A stretch of DNA of 64,000 nucleotides from Streptomyces katrae (GTDB lineage Bacteria > Actinomycetota > Actinomycetes > Streptomycetales > Streptomycetaceae): contig NZ_CP020042.1 of assembly GCF_002028425.1 (NCBI RefSeq), positions 4,092,001 through 4,156,000 on the forward strand. The letters are read 5' to 3'. Position 1 is the stretch's first letter; the number at the start of each line of letters is the position of its first letter. A model generated the notes under the pieces. That model was given only the letters and a program-made list of their open reading frames with translations, made no database searches and was not told where the DNA came from. A program made the position numbers and the translations under genes. Of this stretch, positions 18,699 through 27,267 are shown in pieces.

Positions 18699-20263
18699 TC
18701 CCTCCGGCCTTTGACCCGATTGCCGCCGCCCGCTCGGTCGTCCCCTTCCCACGGGCGGAGCAGGGTGGGGAGCAGCCGCGTGCCGCGAAGCAGGAGCGGC
18801 AGCCCCCGCAGGCCGAGGTGCTGCGTGTCCTCGGGCAGAACCGGTTCCGGTACCTGCACCACAATGGCGCCCCGTACGCAGTCCCGTACGACGGTCCGGC
18901 CGTCGCCGTGCCGTTGCGCGCAGCAGCGCACACCGGAACCGGCAGCCTGCGGCAGCACCTCACCCGTATTTACGTCACCGAGTACGACCGCACCCCCTCG
19001 CAGACCGCACTCGCCGATGCCGTTGCCACGCTCGACGCCCTCGCCATGCGCGTGCCCGAGACCGAGCTGCACCTGCGCGTCGGTGTGGACCCCGAGGACA
19101 CAGCGGTGTCTTGGCTCGACATCGGCCGCCCCGACGGGGAGTCGGTCCGTATTGCCCCGGACGGGTGGACCTTGACGTGCCCGGACCCCGAGGCGGGTCC
19201 GGTCTGGCGCCGCACCAAACTGGTTCGGCCACTGCCCCGCCCCGACCGCCCGGCCGGCGGCTGGCGCGAGGGCATCGGCGAACTCTCCACCCTGCTGCCC
19301 TTCACCCCTGAGACGCTGCCGCTCGCGATCGGGTGGCTCCTGGCCGCGCTGCGCCCGGGGATGCCGCGCCCCATCGCGTACCTGACCGGTGAGCAGGGCA
19401 CTGGCAAGAGCACCTCGGGCCAGATGCTCACCGGGATCATCGAGGGTGCCCGCGCGCCCCTGCGGCAGGCGCCCGAGAACCTGCGCGACCTCGGCCCGAC
19501 CACGGCCGCCGGATGGGTGCTCGCCCTCGACAACCTTTCGGGGCTGCCCGGCTGGCTGTCCGATGCCCTGTGCCGCATCGTCACCGGTGACGCGCAGGTG
19601 ACCCGCGCTCTCTACACCGACGACGACGTGAACGTGCTGACCTACCAGCGCCCCGTACTGCTGACCGGCATCGACCTCGGCGCCCTCCGTAACGACCTCG
19701 CCGAGCGCATGATGCCGCTCGAACTCCAGCCCATCCGCCGAGACCAGCGCCGCACCGCGGGCGCGCTATGGACCGCGTACGAGCAGGCGCACCCCCGCAT
19801 CCTTGGCGCCCTGCTCGACCTCGCTGCCGAGGTATGGGCCGACCTCCCGCAAGCCGCCGCAGACCTCACCGAACGGCCTCGACTCGCCGATTTCGCCGAG
19901 CTGCTGCACGCGCTCGACAGGGTCACAGGCTGGCGCAGCCTCGATGCGTTCAACGGGGCGCAGGACGCCTTGAACGATGCCGTCCTCGACGGTCATCCGG
20001 TCGCCGGCGCGCTACGCGACTGGACAGCCTCTCCTGCCTTCCCGCCCGGCGGATGGCGGGGGACCATGGGCGAGCTGCACCGGCAGCTCAGCAGCGACGG
20101 CCGAGGCTTTGCCGAGGGTTGGCCCAAGACCCCGGCCGTGCTGAGCGCCCGGATTCGGCAGGTAGCTCCAGCGCTCCGCGCTCGCGGTATTCACGTGGCG
20201 CGTACCTCGGGCAGCAATAAGCACGGCAAGGTGTACGCCGTTACTCACGACCCCGCCTCATGA
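18695..20263 (+). CDS. Replication ATPase/helicase partner of Prim-Pol
   Basis: 522 residues, ATGA overlap with the Prim-Pol stop. A P-loop ATPase lies in the middle: YLTGEQGTGKSTSGQMLTGII (Walker A), WVLALDNLSG (Walker B-like), then LLTGIDLGALRNDLAERMMPLEL with sensor/arginine-finger-like residues. This is the arrangement of D5/phage-type replicative ATPases that accompany Prim-Pol. The C-terminal part (WRGTMGELHRQLSS...VLSARIRQVAPALRARGIHVAR) looks like a winged-helix DNA-binding domain. Together with 17646-18698 it should form the replisome starter of the element. Confidence 0.87.
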   Translation: MIPPAFDPIAAARSVVPFPRAEQGGEQPRAAKQERQPPQAEVLRVLGQNRFRYLHHNGAPYAVPYDGPAVAVPLRAAAHTGTGSLRQHLTRIYVTEYDRTPSQTALADAVATLDALAMRVPETELHLRVGVDPEDTAVSWLDIGRPDGESVRIAPDGWTLTCPDPEAGPVWRRTKLVRPLPRPDRPAGGWREGIGELSTLLPFTPETLPLAIGWLLAALRPGMPRPIAYLTGEQGTGKSTSGQMLTGIIEGARAPLRQAPENLRDLGPTTAAGWVLALDNLSGLPGWLSDALCRIVTGDAQVTRALYTDDDVNVLTYQRPVLLTGIDLGALRNDLAERMMPLELQPIRRDQRRTAGALWTAYEQAHPRILGALLDLAAEVWADLPQAAADLTERPRLADFAELLHALDRVTGWRSLDAFNGAQDALNDAVLDGHPVAGALRDWTASPAFPPGGWRGTMGELHRQLSSDGRGFAEGWPKTPAVLSARIRQVAPALRARGIHVARTSGSNKHGKVYAVTHDPAS

Positions 20264-20278
20264 CCCCGCCCCCGACAC

Positions 20279-20315
20279 GCGCCCCGGAACGGCAACAGCC
20301 GCCCGGGGCGCTTTC
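20279..20315 (+). terminator. Terminator after the replication operon
   Basis: 9-bp GC stem (20279-20287 with 20303-20311), 15-nt loop with internal CGGC, followed by TTTC. Confidence 0.65.
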
Positions 20316-20703
20316 ATGTCGGGGGGACGCACCGGGGGACGGCGGGGACGGGCCTTCAACCGCTGATCGTCCCCCCAGGCCCGGGCAAGGACGGGACAGC
20401 AAGCGAAAGGGGGACGTGGGGGACGGTTCCACTCCCTCTCTTCTCTGTTTCACCCAGAGAGGCAAAGAAGAGGGAGAGGGGAAGCGGCCAACAGCGTCCT
20501 CTGCGTCCCCACCGTCCCCCCATGAGCGTGGCGCCGAACTTGACTGCCGCCCCTCAGTCATTGCTGCACCCCCTAGCGGGACCAATCTAGATCGCCTCGG
20601 GCCCCTGGGCGCCAGACGGGTGGCTTCCTCTTCACCAGTGCTGCCTGGTGCTATGTCCGGGGCATAACCCTCTGGGTTGTCATCGACAGTGCGAGGAATT
20701 GTC
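20316..20703. other. Non-coding region with GGGGGAC repeats, possible origin
   Basis: About 390 bp 3' of the replication genes without a convincing gene. The motif GGGGGAC occurs at 20323-20328 (as GGGGGGAC), 20334-20340, 20344-20348 (short form), 20409-20415 and 20418-20424. Inverted copies occur near 20370-20376, 20505-20510 and 20514-20521. Iteron-like arrays beside a replication operon are typical of origins, but this is only a suggestion. Confidence 0.35.
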
Positions 20704-21009
20704 ATGTCGGAACTAAGCCCCGAGGCGTCGCCGGTCGAACGCGGCCTCTATTGGGGAACTGTGGTGCTCGGTCAACAGGGAATCCAGATGGATTCTGCAA
20801 AGCTGCGCGACTCGGTGGAGTCGGCCGCCGCCGTGGTGCGGGACCGCGAAGAGCTACGTGCGGATCGGGCGACTGAGTTGTTCATCACGAATGTCACCAT
20901 CGCTGCCGGAGCCAGGGTTGCCTTCGGTGAGGAGCCGCTCACCTCGGAAGAGATCTCGCAAAGCGTGGATTTCTTTGATTGGTTTCTGAACAGCTACTGG
21001 CATGTGTGA
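20704..21009 (+). CDS. Hypothetical protein
   Basis: 101 residues from ATG 20704. Acidic and soluble: MSELSPEASPVERGLYWGTVVLGQQGIQMDSA ... ending SQSVDFFDWFLNSYWHV with a cluster of aromatic residues. GC is lower than in neighbouring core genes. Overlaps the following membrane-protein gene (TGATG), so the two are co-translated. No family recognised. Confidence 0.68.
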   Translation: MSELSPEASPVERGLYWGTVVLGQQGIQMDSAKLRDSVESAAAVVRDREELRADRATELFITNVTIAAGARVAFGEEPLTSEEISQSVDFFDWFLNSYWHV

Positions 21010-21380
21010 TGGTTGAGGGAGAGGGGGCGTCAGGTGAGCCCTCTGCCGAGCAGACGCAACAAAGATTGAAGAGCCTCTGCGTATACGTGGCGGGCGGCCT
21101 GGGTGGGCTGATCCTCTTCGGAGAGATTGCGCGGGATGCTTTCAGTGAGGTCACCGCCTATGTGCGAGCGAGCTTTGTCACCCTTGTAATCATCGGTGGT
21201 GTTCTTCTGGGTTCTGCTTGGACTTCTGCGGACTGGCCGGTCGGCGAGGTGAAGGGGAAAAGGAGGAATGTTCCAGGACTCAGAGCGTATAGGGCGGCCA
21301 CCATTGCCGTACTGCTCGCGGGCCTCAGTCTTCTCGTAGCCGTCTGGTGGGCAGCTATTTCCCCGCGGGAAGGCCACTGA
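21009..21380 (+). CDS. Small membrane protein, two transmembrane helices
   Basis: 123 residues from ATG 21009, overlapping the previous stop. Hydrophilic N-terminus (about 30 residues), then hydrophobic segments around LCVYVAGGLGGLILFG, FVTLVIIGGVLLGSA and AATIAVLLAGLSLLVAVWWAA. No recognised domain. A coupled soluble/membrane pair in element cargo could be a small immunity or exclusion module, but nothing in the sequence proves it. Confidence 0.68.
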   Translation: MVEGEGASGEPSAEQTQQRLKSLCVYVAGGLGGLILFGEIARDAFSEVTAYVRASFVTLVIIGGVLLGSAWTSADWPVGEVKGKRRNVPGLRAYRAATIAVLLAGLSLLVAVWWAAISPREGH

Positions 21381-21603
21381 ATGTAGCGGACAGGCAGCTG
21401 ATCGGGCACCGTCGCGATCGAGTTTTGCCTCCCGACCGGTCGCGCCTTGTGCGCGGGCGCGCGCGAATACCGCAGGGCACTGACAACCGCCCTCGAAACG
21501 TCGGCGCGCACCCGGTTCCCCCCCTCCCTCGCGCGCATAGGCGGCGGGCTTGGTGGAAGGCTCCCGCGACCGGTCGCTGCGCCTTACGCGCGCGGGGAGC
21601 AGC

Positions 21604-22158
21604 TCAATGAAGGTCGAGCAGCATCACGTCGTGCAGGTCCGCGCCAGCCCAAGGGCGCGCGTCGCCGATCTTGCGGTACCCCCATGCCCGGTACGCGGAC
21701 ACGGCCGCCTTGCTGTCCGGGTGGACGTTGAGCAGGACCCTCTCGGCCTCGGTGCCGTCGAGGACGGCATCGTGCAGGCGACGGGCGATGCCCTGCCTGC
21801 GCCATGCGGCACGCACGGCAAGTTCCATCAGGCCGAACGTCCGCCGGCCGTCCTCGCGCCGCATCTCGTCGGGCACGGGCACAGTCAGTTGGTCCCACCA
21901 GCCCGTCTGCGGCCCGAGGGGGTAGCCGTACGCCATGCCGACGGCGTCACCGTCCGAAGCGCTCGCCAGGGCGCCGCGAAAGGTGGCCTTGCGGGTCTGG
22001 GACCGGAAGCGGCGGAACGCGGCTGCGACGTCGGTCTCGGTCTCGTCGTAGGGCGGCTCGGCGAACGCCTCGGCGTAGACCAGGCGGAACGCTTCCTCGG
22101 CCCTGGCGGCGGCCGGCCCGTCGAGCTGCTCGACGCTGGCCTGTGCTGGCTGACTCAT
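21604..22158 (-). CDS. GNAT-family N-acetyltransferase
   Basis: 184 residues from ATG 22158. The acetyl-CoA binding motif A is visible: LMELAVRAAWRRQGIARRLHDAVL (R/Q-x-x-G-x-A/G), followed by VLLNVHPDSKAAVSAYRAWGYRKIG, the usual motif B. The substrate cannot be told. It lies 12 bp downstream of the XRE/TPR gene on the same strand, so it may share that promoter and belong to the same regulatory unit. Confidence 0.9.
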   Translation of the reverse strand: MSQPAQASVEQLDGPAAARAEEAFRLVYAEAFAEPPYDETETDVAAAFRRFRSQTRKATFRGALASASDGDAVGMAYGYPLGPQTGWWDQLTVPVPDEMRREDGRRTFGLMELAVRAAWRRQGIARRLHDAVLDGTEAERVLLNVHPDSKAAVSAYRAWGYRKIGDARPWAGADLHDVMLLDLH

Positions 22159-22170
22159 CCGGCGGCCCTC

Positions 22171-23433
22171 TCACACGGTTTCGCGGATACGTGCCACGCA
22201 TTCGCGGGCGGTTGGGCTGTCGACTACCCCGGCCGCCCGCTGGAAATCGTGCACCTTGCCCAGCAGCCGGGGAGAGGCGATGCCTCCCCAGTTATCCAGC
22301 ACGCCGCCCACCTCAGCGCACGCCTCGTCGGCCTCCCCCGCGGCGAGGAGTACACCGGCGAGCTTGACGCGGTACGAGGCGCTGTTCCGGGCGAGCCCAC
22401 CGCCAATCCCGCGCACGGCCGCCCGGAGGAACGGCACGGCGCGCTTGGGCTGGTCTGCTCGTACGTACATGTCGGCCGTGGCGTAGTCGACCTCGAACGG
22501 GCCTACGAACTTCGCCCAGTTGGGCACGTCTGTATCCGCGTCCGCGCGCCCCTGGTAGCTGACGGCGCGGGACAGGGCGCGTCGGGCGCCCGGCAGGTCC
22601 CCGGCGTGCGTGGCGACGTTGGCATCGCGCAACGCGATCACGAGGTGCACCGTCGCACCCGCCCCTGCTTGGGTTGCGAGGCGGTAGGCGTTCTCGACGG
22701 CACTCGCAGCCTCCCAGGACCGGCCGGCCTTGACCGCCAGGAGTACGAGCGTCTCCAGCACGGAGACCTGTAGCAGCGGGTTGTCGACGAGCTGCGCCGC
22801 GGCCAGGGCTTCCATGCATGCGGCGCGGCCCTCCCCGATGCGTCCCCCGTCGTAGCCGTACCAGGCCCGGTGCCCGTGCAGCTCGGCGAGCATCGTCTGT
22901 AGCTCACGGCCCACACCGGAGGTGTACGAGGCGCTGCTCAGGGCTCGCGTGATCTCCGCCTCGATGCGCTCGGCCTGCGTGCTCGCCGGCACACTGCCCG
23001 CGGTGTGGTCTGTCTGGTAGAGCCCGTCGAGGCGCTCTCTCAGCCGCCCGAGATCGGCCGTGCCGATGCGTGGGCCCGGTGCGGCGGGCAGCAGAGCAGC
23101 GGCAGCGAGGGCGCCCGCGTCTGCGACGAACGTTCTCCTCTTCACCTCTCCAGCGTCGCTGATCGGCGCCGCAACCGTCACGCGATGACCGGGGACGTCG
23201 AACCCCATCTCGGCGAGGGGCATGCCGAACATGGCTTCGAGTACGGCTTGCTGGCCCGGGTGCGGCAGGGGCGGGGGCGTCTCGCTCTCCCACCGTCGCA
23301 GTTGGCGGACGCTCACCGCGGCGGCGACGCCGAGGCGGGCGGACTCCTGCCGGAACGCCTTGACGAACGTCTCCTGCGTGTGGCCGGCAGCCCGCCGTAA
23401 CCGTGCCAGCCCGCCCGACTCCTGTTCCGTCAT
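22171..23433 (-). CDS. XRE regulator with TPR-like C-terminal region
   Basis: 420 residues from ATG 23433. The N-terminal helix-turn-helix (MTEQESGGLARLRRAAGHTQ ... VSVRQLRRWESETPP) is followed by a long helical region with repeated LAAAQLVDNPLLQVSVLETL-, AYRLATQAGAGATVHL- and MYVRADQPKRAVPFLRAA-type helix pairs, as in TPR sensors of the Rgg/NprR/AimR-like or Streptomyces NsdA-like class, which often sense peptides. It is divergent from a 55-aa peptide gene only 171 bp away, so peptide sensing is an attractive but unproven idea. Confidence 0.87.
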   Translation of the reverse strand: MTEQESGGLARLRRAAGHTQETFVKAFRQESARLGVAAAVSVRQLRRWESETPPPLPHPGQQAVLEAMFGMPLAEMGFDVPGHRVTVAAPISDAGEVKRRTFVADAGALAAAALLPAAPGPRIGTADLGRLRERLDGLYQTDHTAGSVPASTQAERIEAEITRALSSASYTSGVGRELQTMLAELHGHRAWYGYDGGRIGEGRAACMEALAAAQLVDNPLLQVSVLETLVLLAVKAGRSWEAASAVENAYRLATQAGAGATVHLVIALRDANVATHAGDLPGARRALSRAVSYQGRADADTDVPNWAKFVGPFEVDYATADMYVRADQPKRAVPFLRAAVRGIGGGLARNSASYRVKLAGVLLAAGEADEACAEVGGVLDNWGGIASPRLLGKVHDFQRAAGVVDSPTARECVARIRETV

Positions 23434-23604
23434 GCGCTTCCCCCTCGCAGCTACGGGTCGTGTACCCACCGTAGTGATCTGGCCCCGGACTCGGGCGCGG
23501 AAACGTCCGCCCAAACGTCCGGTGCCCGCTCGCCCATGACGCCCTCTCAAGCGGTGCACTGGTGACACACCGAACCACAACGCCCCTGAGCAGCGGGAGT
23601 ACGC

Positions 23605-23772
23605 ATGCCCATGACCATTCGCGTGTACGACGTCAACGGCCAGACGGGACAGGTCGTCCACGAGCGTGCCGAGGTGGTCGTCGGGCCCGGGGTCCGAGAC
23701 AGCCCGCCCATGAACTCCCTCGCCTTCCCGCCCTGCCAGTGCACCCGCTGCCGGCCGAAGGTCGAAGCCTGA
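23605..23772 (+). CDS. 55-residue Cys-rich small protein
   Basis: Short gene from ATG 23605 (SD GCGGGAG at 23593-23599), second ATG at 23611. It begins MPMTIRVYDVNGQTGQVV and ends PPCQCTRCRPKVEA, with the Cys motif C-x-C-x2-C preceded by MNSLAFPP. It is the first gene of the operon that continues with the PhyH dioxygenase (TGATGA overlap) and a 150-aa unknown protein. The divergent XRE/TPR regulator suggests a regulated unit. It could be a small metal-binding protein, a signal peptide or a modified-peptide precursor. I do not recognise a family. Confidence 0.7.
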   Translation: MPMTIRVYDVNGQTGQVVHERAEVVVGPGVRDSPPMNSLAFPPCQCTRCRPKVEA

Positions 23773-24482
23773 TGAGCGCGCCCCTCACCATCAGCTACAC
23801 GGGACCGAGCCCGCTCGGCGAGGACGGATACCGGACCGGGCTGGATTGGAACACCAACAGCCGAGCCCGCGCCCGCGCCACCGAGGTCATCGCCGAGCAC
23901 CGCGCCGAGCGGACCGAGGTCGTGCTCGACGCGCACCTGCGCTCCGAGTGGGCCGCGCACGCGGTACGCGCCCCCGGACTGCTCGCCGCCGTGCAGGAGA
24001 CGATCGGCGGGGCGGTCGCCGTCGAGAACACCTTTCTGATGATCAAGTGGCCCGGCCGTGAGTTCCGCGTGCCCTGGCATCAGGACGGCACCAACCGACG
24101 GATGCAGCTCGACCCCGCCCGCTCGGTCGCGGCCTGGCTCGCCATCACCGACGCGACCACCGCCAACGGCTGCTTGCAGGTCATCCCCGGCTCACACGCC
24201 AGCGGCTACCTCGGCAACGACCGCGAGGCGAGCAGCGCCCGCCGAGGCAGAGCCCTCGGAGTGCAGGGCATGCCCAACGGACCGCACGACCACGGCCTAT
24301 GGCTGCCGCTCGACGCCGGGCAGGCATGCCTGATGGACGTCCGGCTCCTGCACCGCTCGGACAGCAACACGACCGCCGGCGCCCGGATCGGCCTGAATAT
24401 CCGCTACGTCGCTCCCGGTGCCATCCGGTCGAGCGGCGCCCACAGCCCCAGCCTGTACCCGTTGACCGGGTCGAGCTGGTGA
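23772..24482 (+). CDS. Phytanoyl-CoA dioxygenase (PhyH)-family Fe(II)/2-oxoglutarate oxygenase
   Basis: 236 residues from ATG 23772, overlapping the small Cys-rich gene. The metal triad is visible: H and D in VPWHQDGTNRRMQ (HxD), and distal His in MDVRLLHRSDSNTTAGARIGLNIRYV, with the Arg that binds 2-oxoglutarate about ten residues on. The middle segment NGCLQVIPGSHASG is typical of the family, which hydroxylates or halogenates small molecules and carrier-bound or free amino acids. The substrate is unknown; the tight coupling makes the 55-aa protein or its product a candidate. Confidence 0.92.
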   Translation: MSAPLTISYTGPSPLGEDGYRTGLDWNTNSRARARATEVIAEHRAERTEVVLDAHLRSEWAAHAVRAPGLLAAVQETIGGAVAVENTFLMIKWPGREFRVPWHQDGTNRRMQLDPARSVAAWLAITDATTANGCLQVIPGSHASGYLGNDREASSARRGRALGVQGMPNGPHDHGLWLPLDAGQACLMDVRLLHRSDSNTTAGARIGLNIRYVAPGAIRSSGAHSPSLYPLTGSSW

Positions 24483-24529
24483 TCACGCACCACCTGCAAC
24501 GCACCATCGGCAACGAGAGGAGAACCACC

Positions 24530-24982
24530 GTGACCATCCTCGAAACCAGCGCTCCGCCGATCACCCGTGTCCGGGTGCTCACCGGCGAGGACGCCGACCC
24601 CGCCCGGCGCGGCAGCAAGAACGTCGTGGCGTTCAGCGACTGCCGGTACTACTGCCCCGACGCCGCTACCGTCGAGCGGTGCATCGAGCACCTGCGCGCC
24701 AGCGACGAGCGGCTGCGCTCCCGCCCCGACGAGCAGATGCTCTGGGACTGGGAGTGCACGTACTTCGAGGCCGACCCGGACAACGAGAACGGCGGCGGGA
24801 CGGTCCTGCTGGGCGTCGCCTGGTACGACCGCGCGTTCTTCGACGACCGTCGGGGCGCCTGGTTCGGCGCCATGCACACCCGCATCTACCAGGAGATCGG
24901 CGTCCCGTTCGAGAACGTGACCGTCGAGCACTGGCTCGCGCTCGACGCGGCCGAGTGGAAGCCGGAGGGCGCGTCTCTTTAG
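24530..24982 (+). CDS. Hypothetical protein of the dioxygenase operon
   Basis: 150 residues from GTG 24530 with SD GAGAGGAG at 24515-24522; a GTG at 24479 overlapping the previous stop is a weaker alternative. Soluble, acidic, with many aromatic residues: VVAFSDCRYYCPDAATVERC, WDWECTYFEADPDNENGGG, VAWYDRAFFDDRRGAWFGAMHTR. Three Cys sit in the first half. Third gene of the operon 23605-24982. No family recognised. Confidence 0.8.
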   Translation: MTILETSAPPITRVRVLTGEDADPARRGSKNVVAFSDCRYYCPDAATVERCIEHLRASDERLRSRPDEQMLWDWECTYFEADPDNENGGGTVLLGVAWYDRAFFDDRRGAWFGAMHTRIYQEIGVPFENVTVEHWLALDAAEWKPEGASL

Positions 24983-25021
24983 AGGCGAGCACCGTACAGC
25001 CGCGGCCACAGAGATTCGCAG

Positions 25022-25060
25022 TCTCGGCCCCCGTCGCAGTGCAGCCGACGGGGGCCGAGA
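25022..25060. terminator. Bidirectional terminator
   Basis: Perfect 15-bp stem (25022-25036 with 25046-25060) with a 9-nt loop between the convergent genes ending at 24982 and 25074. Confidence 0.85.
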
Positions 25061-25073
25061 TCCGTCGTGCCCT

Positions 25074-25817
25074 CTAGTAGTCACCTCGCGCACTGCGCAG
25101 TTGCTTGGCCGCGTACGTCAACTGTTCAATCAGATGCGCTGACCCTGCGAGTTCTTCGGCAGCGTCACGTAGTGTGTTCGCCGAGTCCTCCAGCCCCCGC
25201 AGCTTGTCGGCAGCTGACCGAAGAGTGCCAGCGCTGTCCTCAAGGCCGCGCAAGTCCTGGGCAGCCGATTGCAGCATCCACGCAGCGTCGGGATCAACAC
25301 CGAATCCATGCACGCGGGGGTCCGCCAACTCCTCGACCAGCACTCGCAGAGTCGCGGCGGCTTCGGGTGCGATGCGTGCAAGCTCAGCAAGCGCCTCGTG
25401 TGTCTCGTCGAAGAACGACTCAAACGACTCGGTCACCAGTTCCCTGAGGCGTGCCTCGGTGAGCCCCCGAAGCCCCTGCAACGCTGCCAGACCCCCGGAC
25501 TCTCGCTCCCGCTTCCATTGGCCAAGCATCGCGACGCTGTACTGGTCGCTGTCACGGCCATCGACACGCACGTGGTGGGCCTTGCACAGCAGCAGCAGGT
25601 TCCCGAAGTCGTTCTTCTCTTCGAGAGTCATCTGCGGGTCAAAGCGCTTGCCCCCGGAGCTGACGGCGCGGATGTGAGCAATTTCCAAGTTCAGGATGTG
25701 CTCGCCGTCCACCAGCTTCGTCACCGGCTCGTCGCAGCCCGGCCAGTAGCAGGTGCCACGGCACAAAGACATCAGTGCCGCGTGGGTACCCGGCGTGTAC
25801 TTCCGAGCTTCGCCCAT
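25074..25817 (-). CDS. HNH endonuclease-domain protein with helical C-terminus
   Basis: 247 residues from ATG 25817 (SD GGGGGAG). N-terminal HNH domain: CRGTCYWPGCDEPV (Cys pair), DGEHILNLEIAHIRAVSSGGKRFD (catalytic His region), DFGNLLLLCKAHHVRVD (C-x2-HH). This is the treble-clef nuclease form with zinc Cys. The C-terminal half is a chain of heptad-like helices with repeats LRGLEDSAGTLRSAADK / LRGLEDSANTLRDAAEE, perhaps a membrane- or partner-binding coil. In an element full of nuclease-like cargo, a defence or DNA-processing role is plausible. Confidence 0.87.
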   Translation of the reverse strand: MGEARKYTPGTHAALMSLCRGTCYWPGCDEPVTKLVDGEHILNLEIAHIRAVSSGGKRFDPQMTLEEKNDFGNLLLLCKAHHVRVDGRDSDQYSVAMLGQWKRERESGGLAALQGLRGLTEARLRELVTESFESFFDETHEALAELARIAPEAAATLRVLVEELADPRVHGFGVDPDAAWMLQSAAQDLRGLEDSAGTLRSAADKLRGLEDSANTLRDAAEELAGSAHLIEQLTYAAKQLRSARGDY

Positions 25818-26171
25818 GTTGCTCCCCCTCCGTCGTCAGCGATCGCGCAGCCTAGGCGCTGCCTGATGGACTTCACATCGCAGCAATCGCGGCAAGGGGG
25901 CCTAACTCGCCACGCCGACGGTACGCCGGGCATGGATGCTGTGACCCAAGGTCTGTCACGTAAAGATCACGTTCAGTTGCGGCCTTCCAGCAGTCACGCC
26001 AACGGCAGCTTCCTGCGGTGATGACGGAGTCAGCAGCGTGGCGACGAACAGCGCAGGCGGCCGGGTCCACCAGCCCTGGTGAACCCCGTGCCCGCTGTCG
26101 GTGCGCCATGCGACCCTCGACCTCGGCCACGCGCTCGTGCAGCCGGCGCACCTGTCGAGATGGGGGACGAC
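25818..26171. other. Intergenic region without intact gene
   Basis: 354 bp between divergent genes. On the minus strand a stretch (about 26090-26160) would encode VRRLHERVAEVEGRMAHRQR, which looks like a coiled-coil fragment and may be gene debris. Nothing else seen. Confidence 0.35.
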
Positions 26172-27247
26172 ATGAGTGACGACATACAGACCGCCGCACC
26201 TTCGGTGGAGGATGCGCTGCGCTCCCCCCGGCTGCTCTCCCGTGCCGAAGGTGCAGTCATGGCTCTCTTCACCACGCAGGCCTACGAATTGGGATGGACG
26301 GTACGGAGCAAATTGGGCGGCGTCCTGGACCACGTGACTCTGTCCTGCGTCGCGGGGCATTCGATCCAGGTGACGCCAGTGTCCGCGCTGCACCCCAAGC
26401 TCGGCAGCACGATTGTCCAGCCGCCCCCAGGAATGGTCAATGTGGGACCTGTCGGGTGGCCGACCGCCCTCGCGAGGTGCGAACCGTGCGCTAGGAAGCG
26501 GTGGGAGGAAGCCGCCCGTGCGTCGTTCCCTGCTTACGCCATCGAGACCGATCTCCGGATCCTGGCGGACGCCACATCCCCTAGCGGGTATCCGGCGAAC
26601 AAAGTGCGCTGCCTGCATGGGCACGAGTTCACCGTGACCGCAATGGATCCACGCACCCCGGGGCGAGTGCCGGGGATTACTTACGACTTCACGACGGGTT
26701 TTGACGGCGCCGACGCCCCCTGCGTTACGTGTCGTGGCATATCCCAGACACCCAAACTCGTTGAGTTCAGGAGCCGCGCCCGCGAGCAGAGCGTCATGAT
26801 CCTGGACGCCATGTCGAACTACGTGGGCCAGACTGTGCGCCTGTGCTGCATTGCCGGACACCTAACCTCGGCAAGCATCAATGCCGGCCTGAAACGCGAG
26901 CTGCTGTGCGTTCGATGCAGCGGAGCAGCCGTTCGCCCCGAACCAACTGTGTACTACGTGGTGACCGATGAGGCCATTGTGAAGCCTGGCATCTCTTCGG
27001 GTGACGGACGAGGGCGTCTTGATACCCACCGCAGCCAGCACGGTTTGGGTCAAGTCCGCCGACTCATAACCGACCTGCCTTTCGGCGCGGCCGCGATGTC
27101 GAGAGGCACGTCCTGGACGGCTTGGCCAGCCAGGGCATTCGTCCGATGATGGGCTCCGAGTATTTTGACGCCGCACATATAGACCAGGTGCTGGAGCTGG
27201 CTGACTTGTGGTTCGCAGAGAATCTGCCGGATTTCCGTGGACGTTGA
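26172..27247 (+). pseudogene. Zinc-knuckle / GIY-YIG-like nuclease, frameshifted
   Basis: From ATG 26172 the frame encodes about 325 residues and ends at 27149, but homologous coding clearly continues in another frame to the TGA at 27245-27247 (RDVERHVLDGLASQGIRPMM ... LWFAENLPDFRGR). The switch, around 27083-27092, equals loss of one base. The N-terminal part has three repeats of a C-x(2,3)-GH ... C-x2-C zinc-ribbon pattern (CVAGHS/CEPC, CLHGHE/CVTC, CCIAGH/CVRC). The C-terminal part looks like a GIY-YIG fold of the T5orf172 type: TVYYVVTDEAIVKPGIS, then RLDTHR, and the catalytic-type Glu in DVERHVL, which lies beyond the frameshift. Inactive unless the shift is a sequencing error or programmed. 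Confidence 0.75.
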
Positions 27248-27267
27248 GTGCCTAAGAGTTGTCGCCC

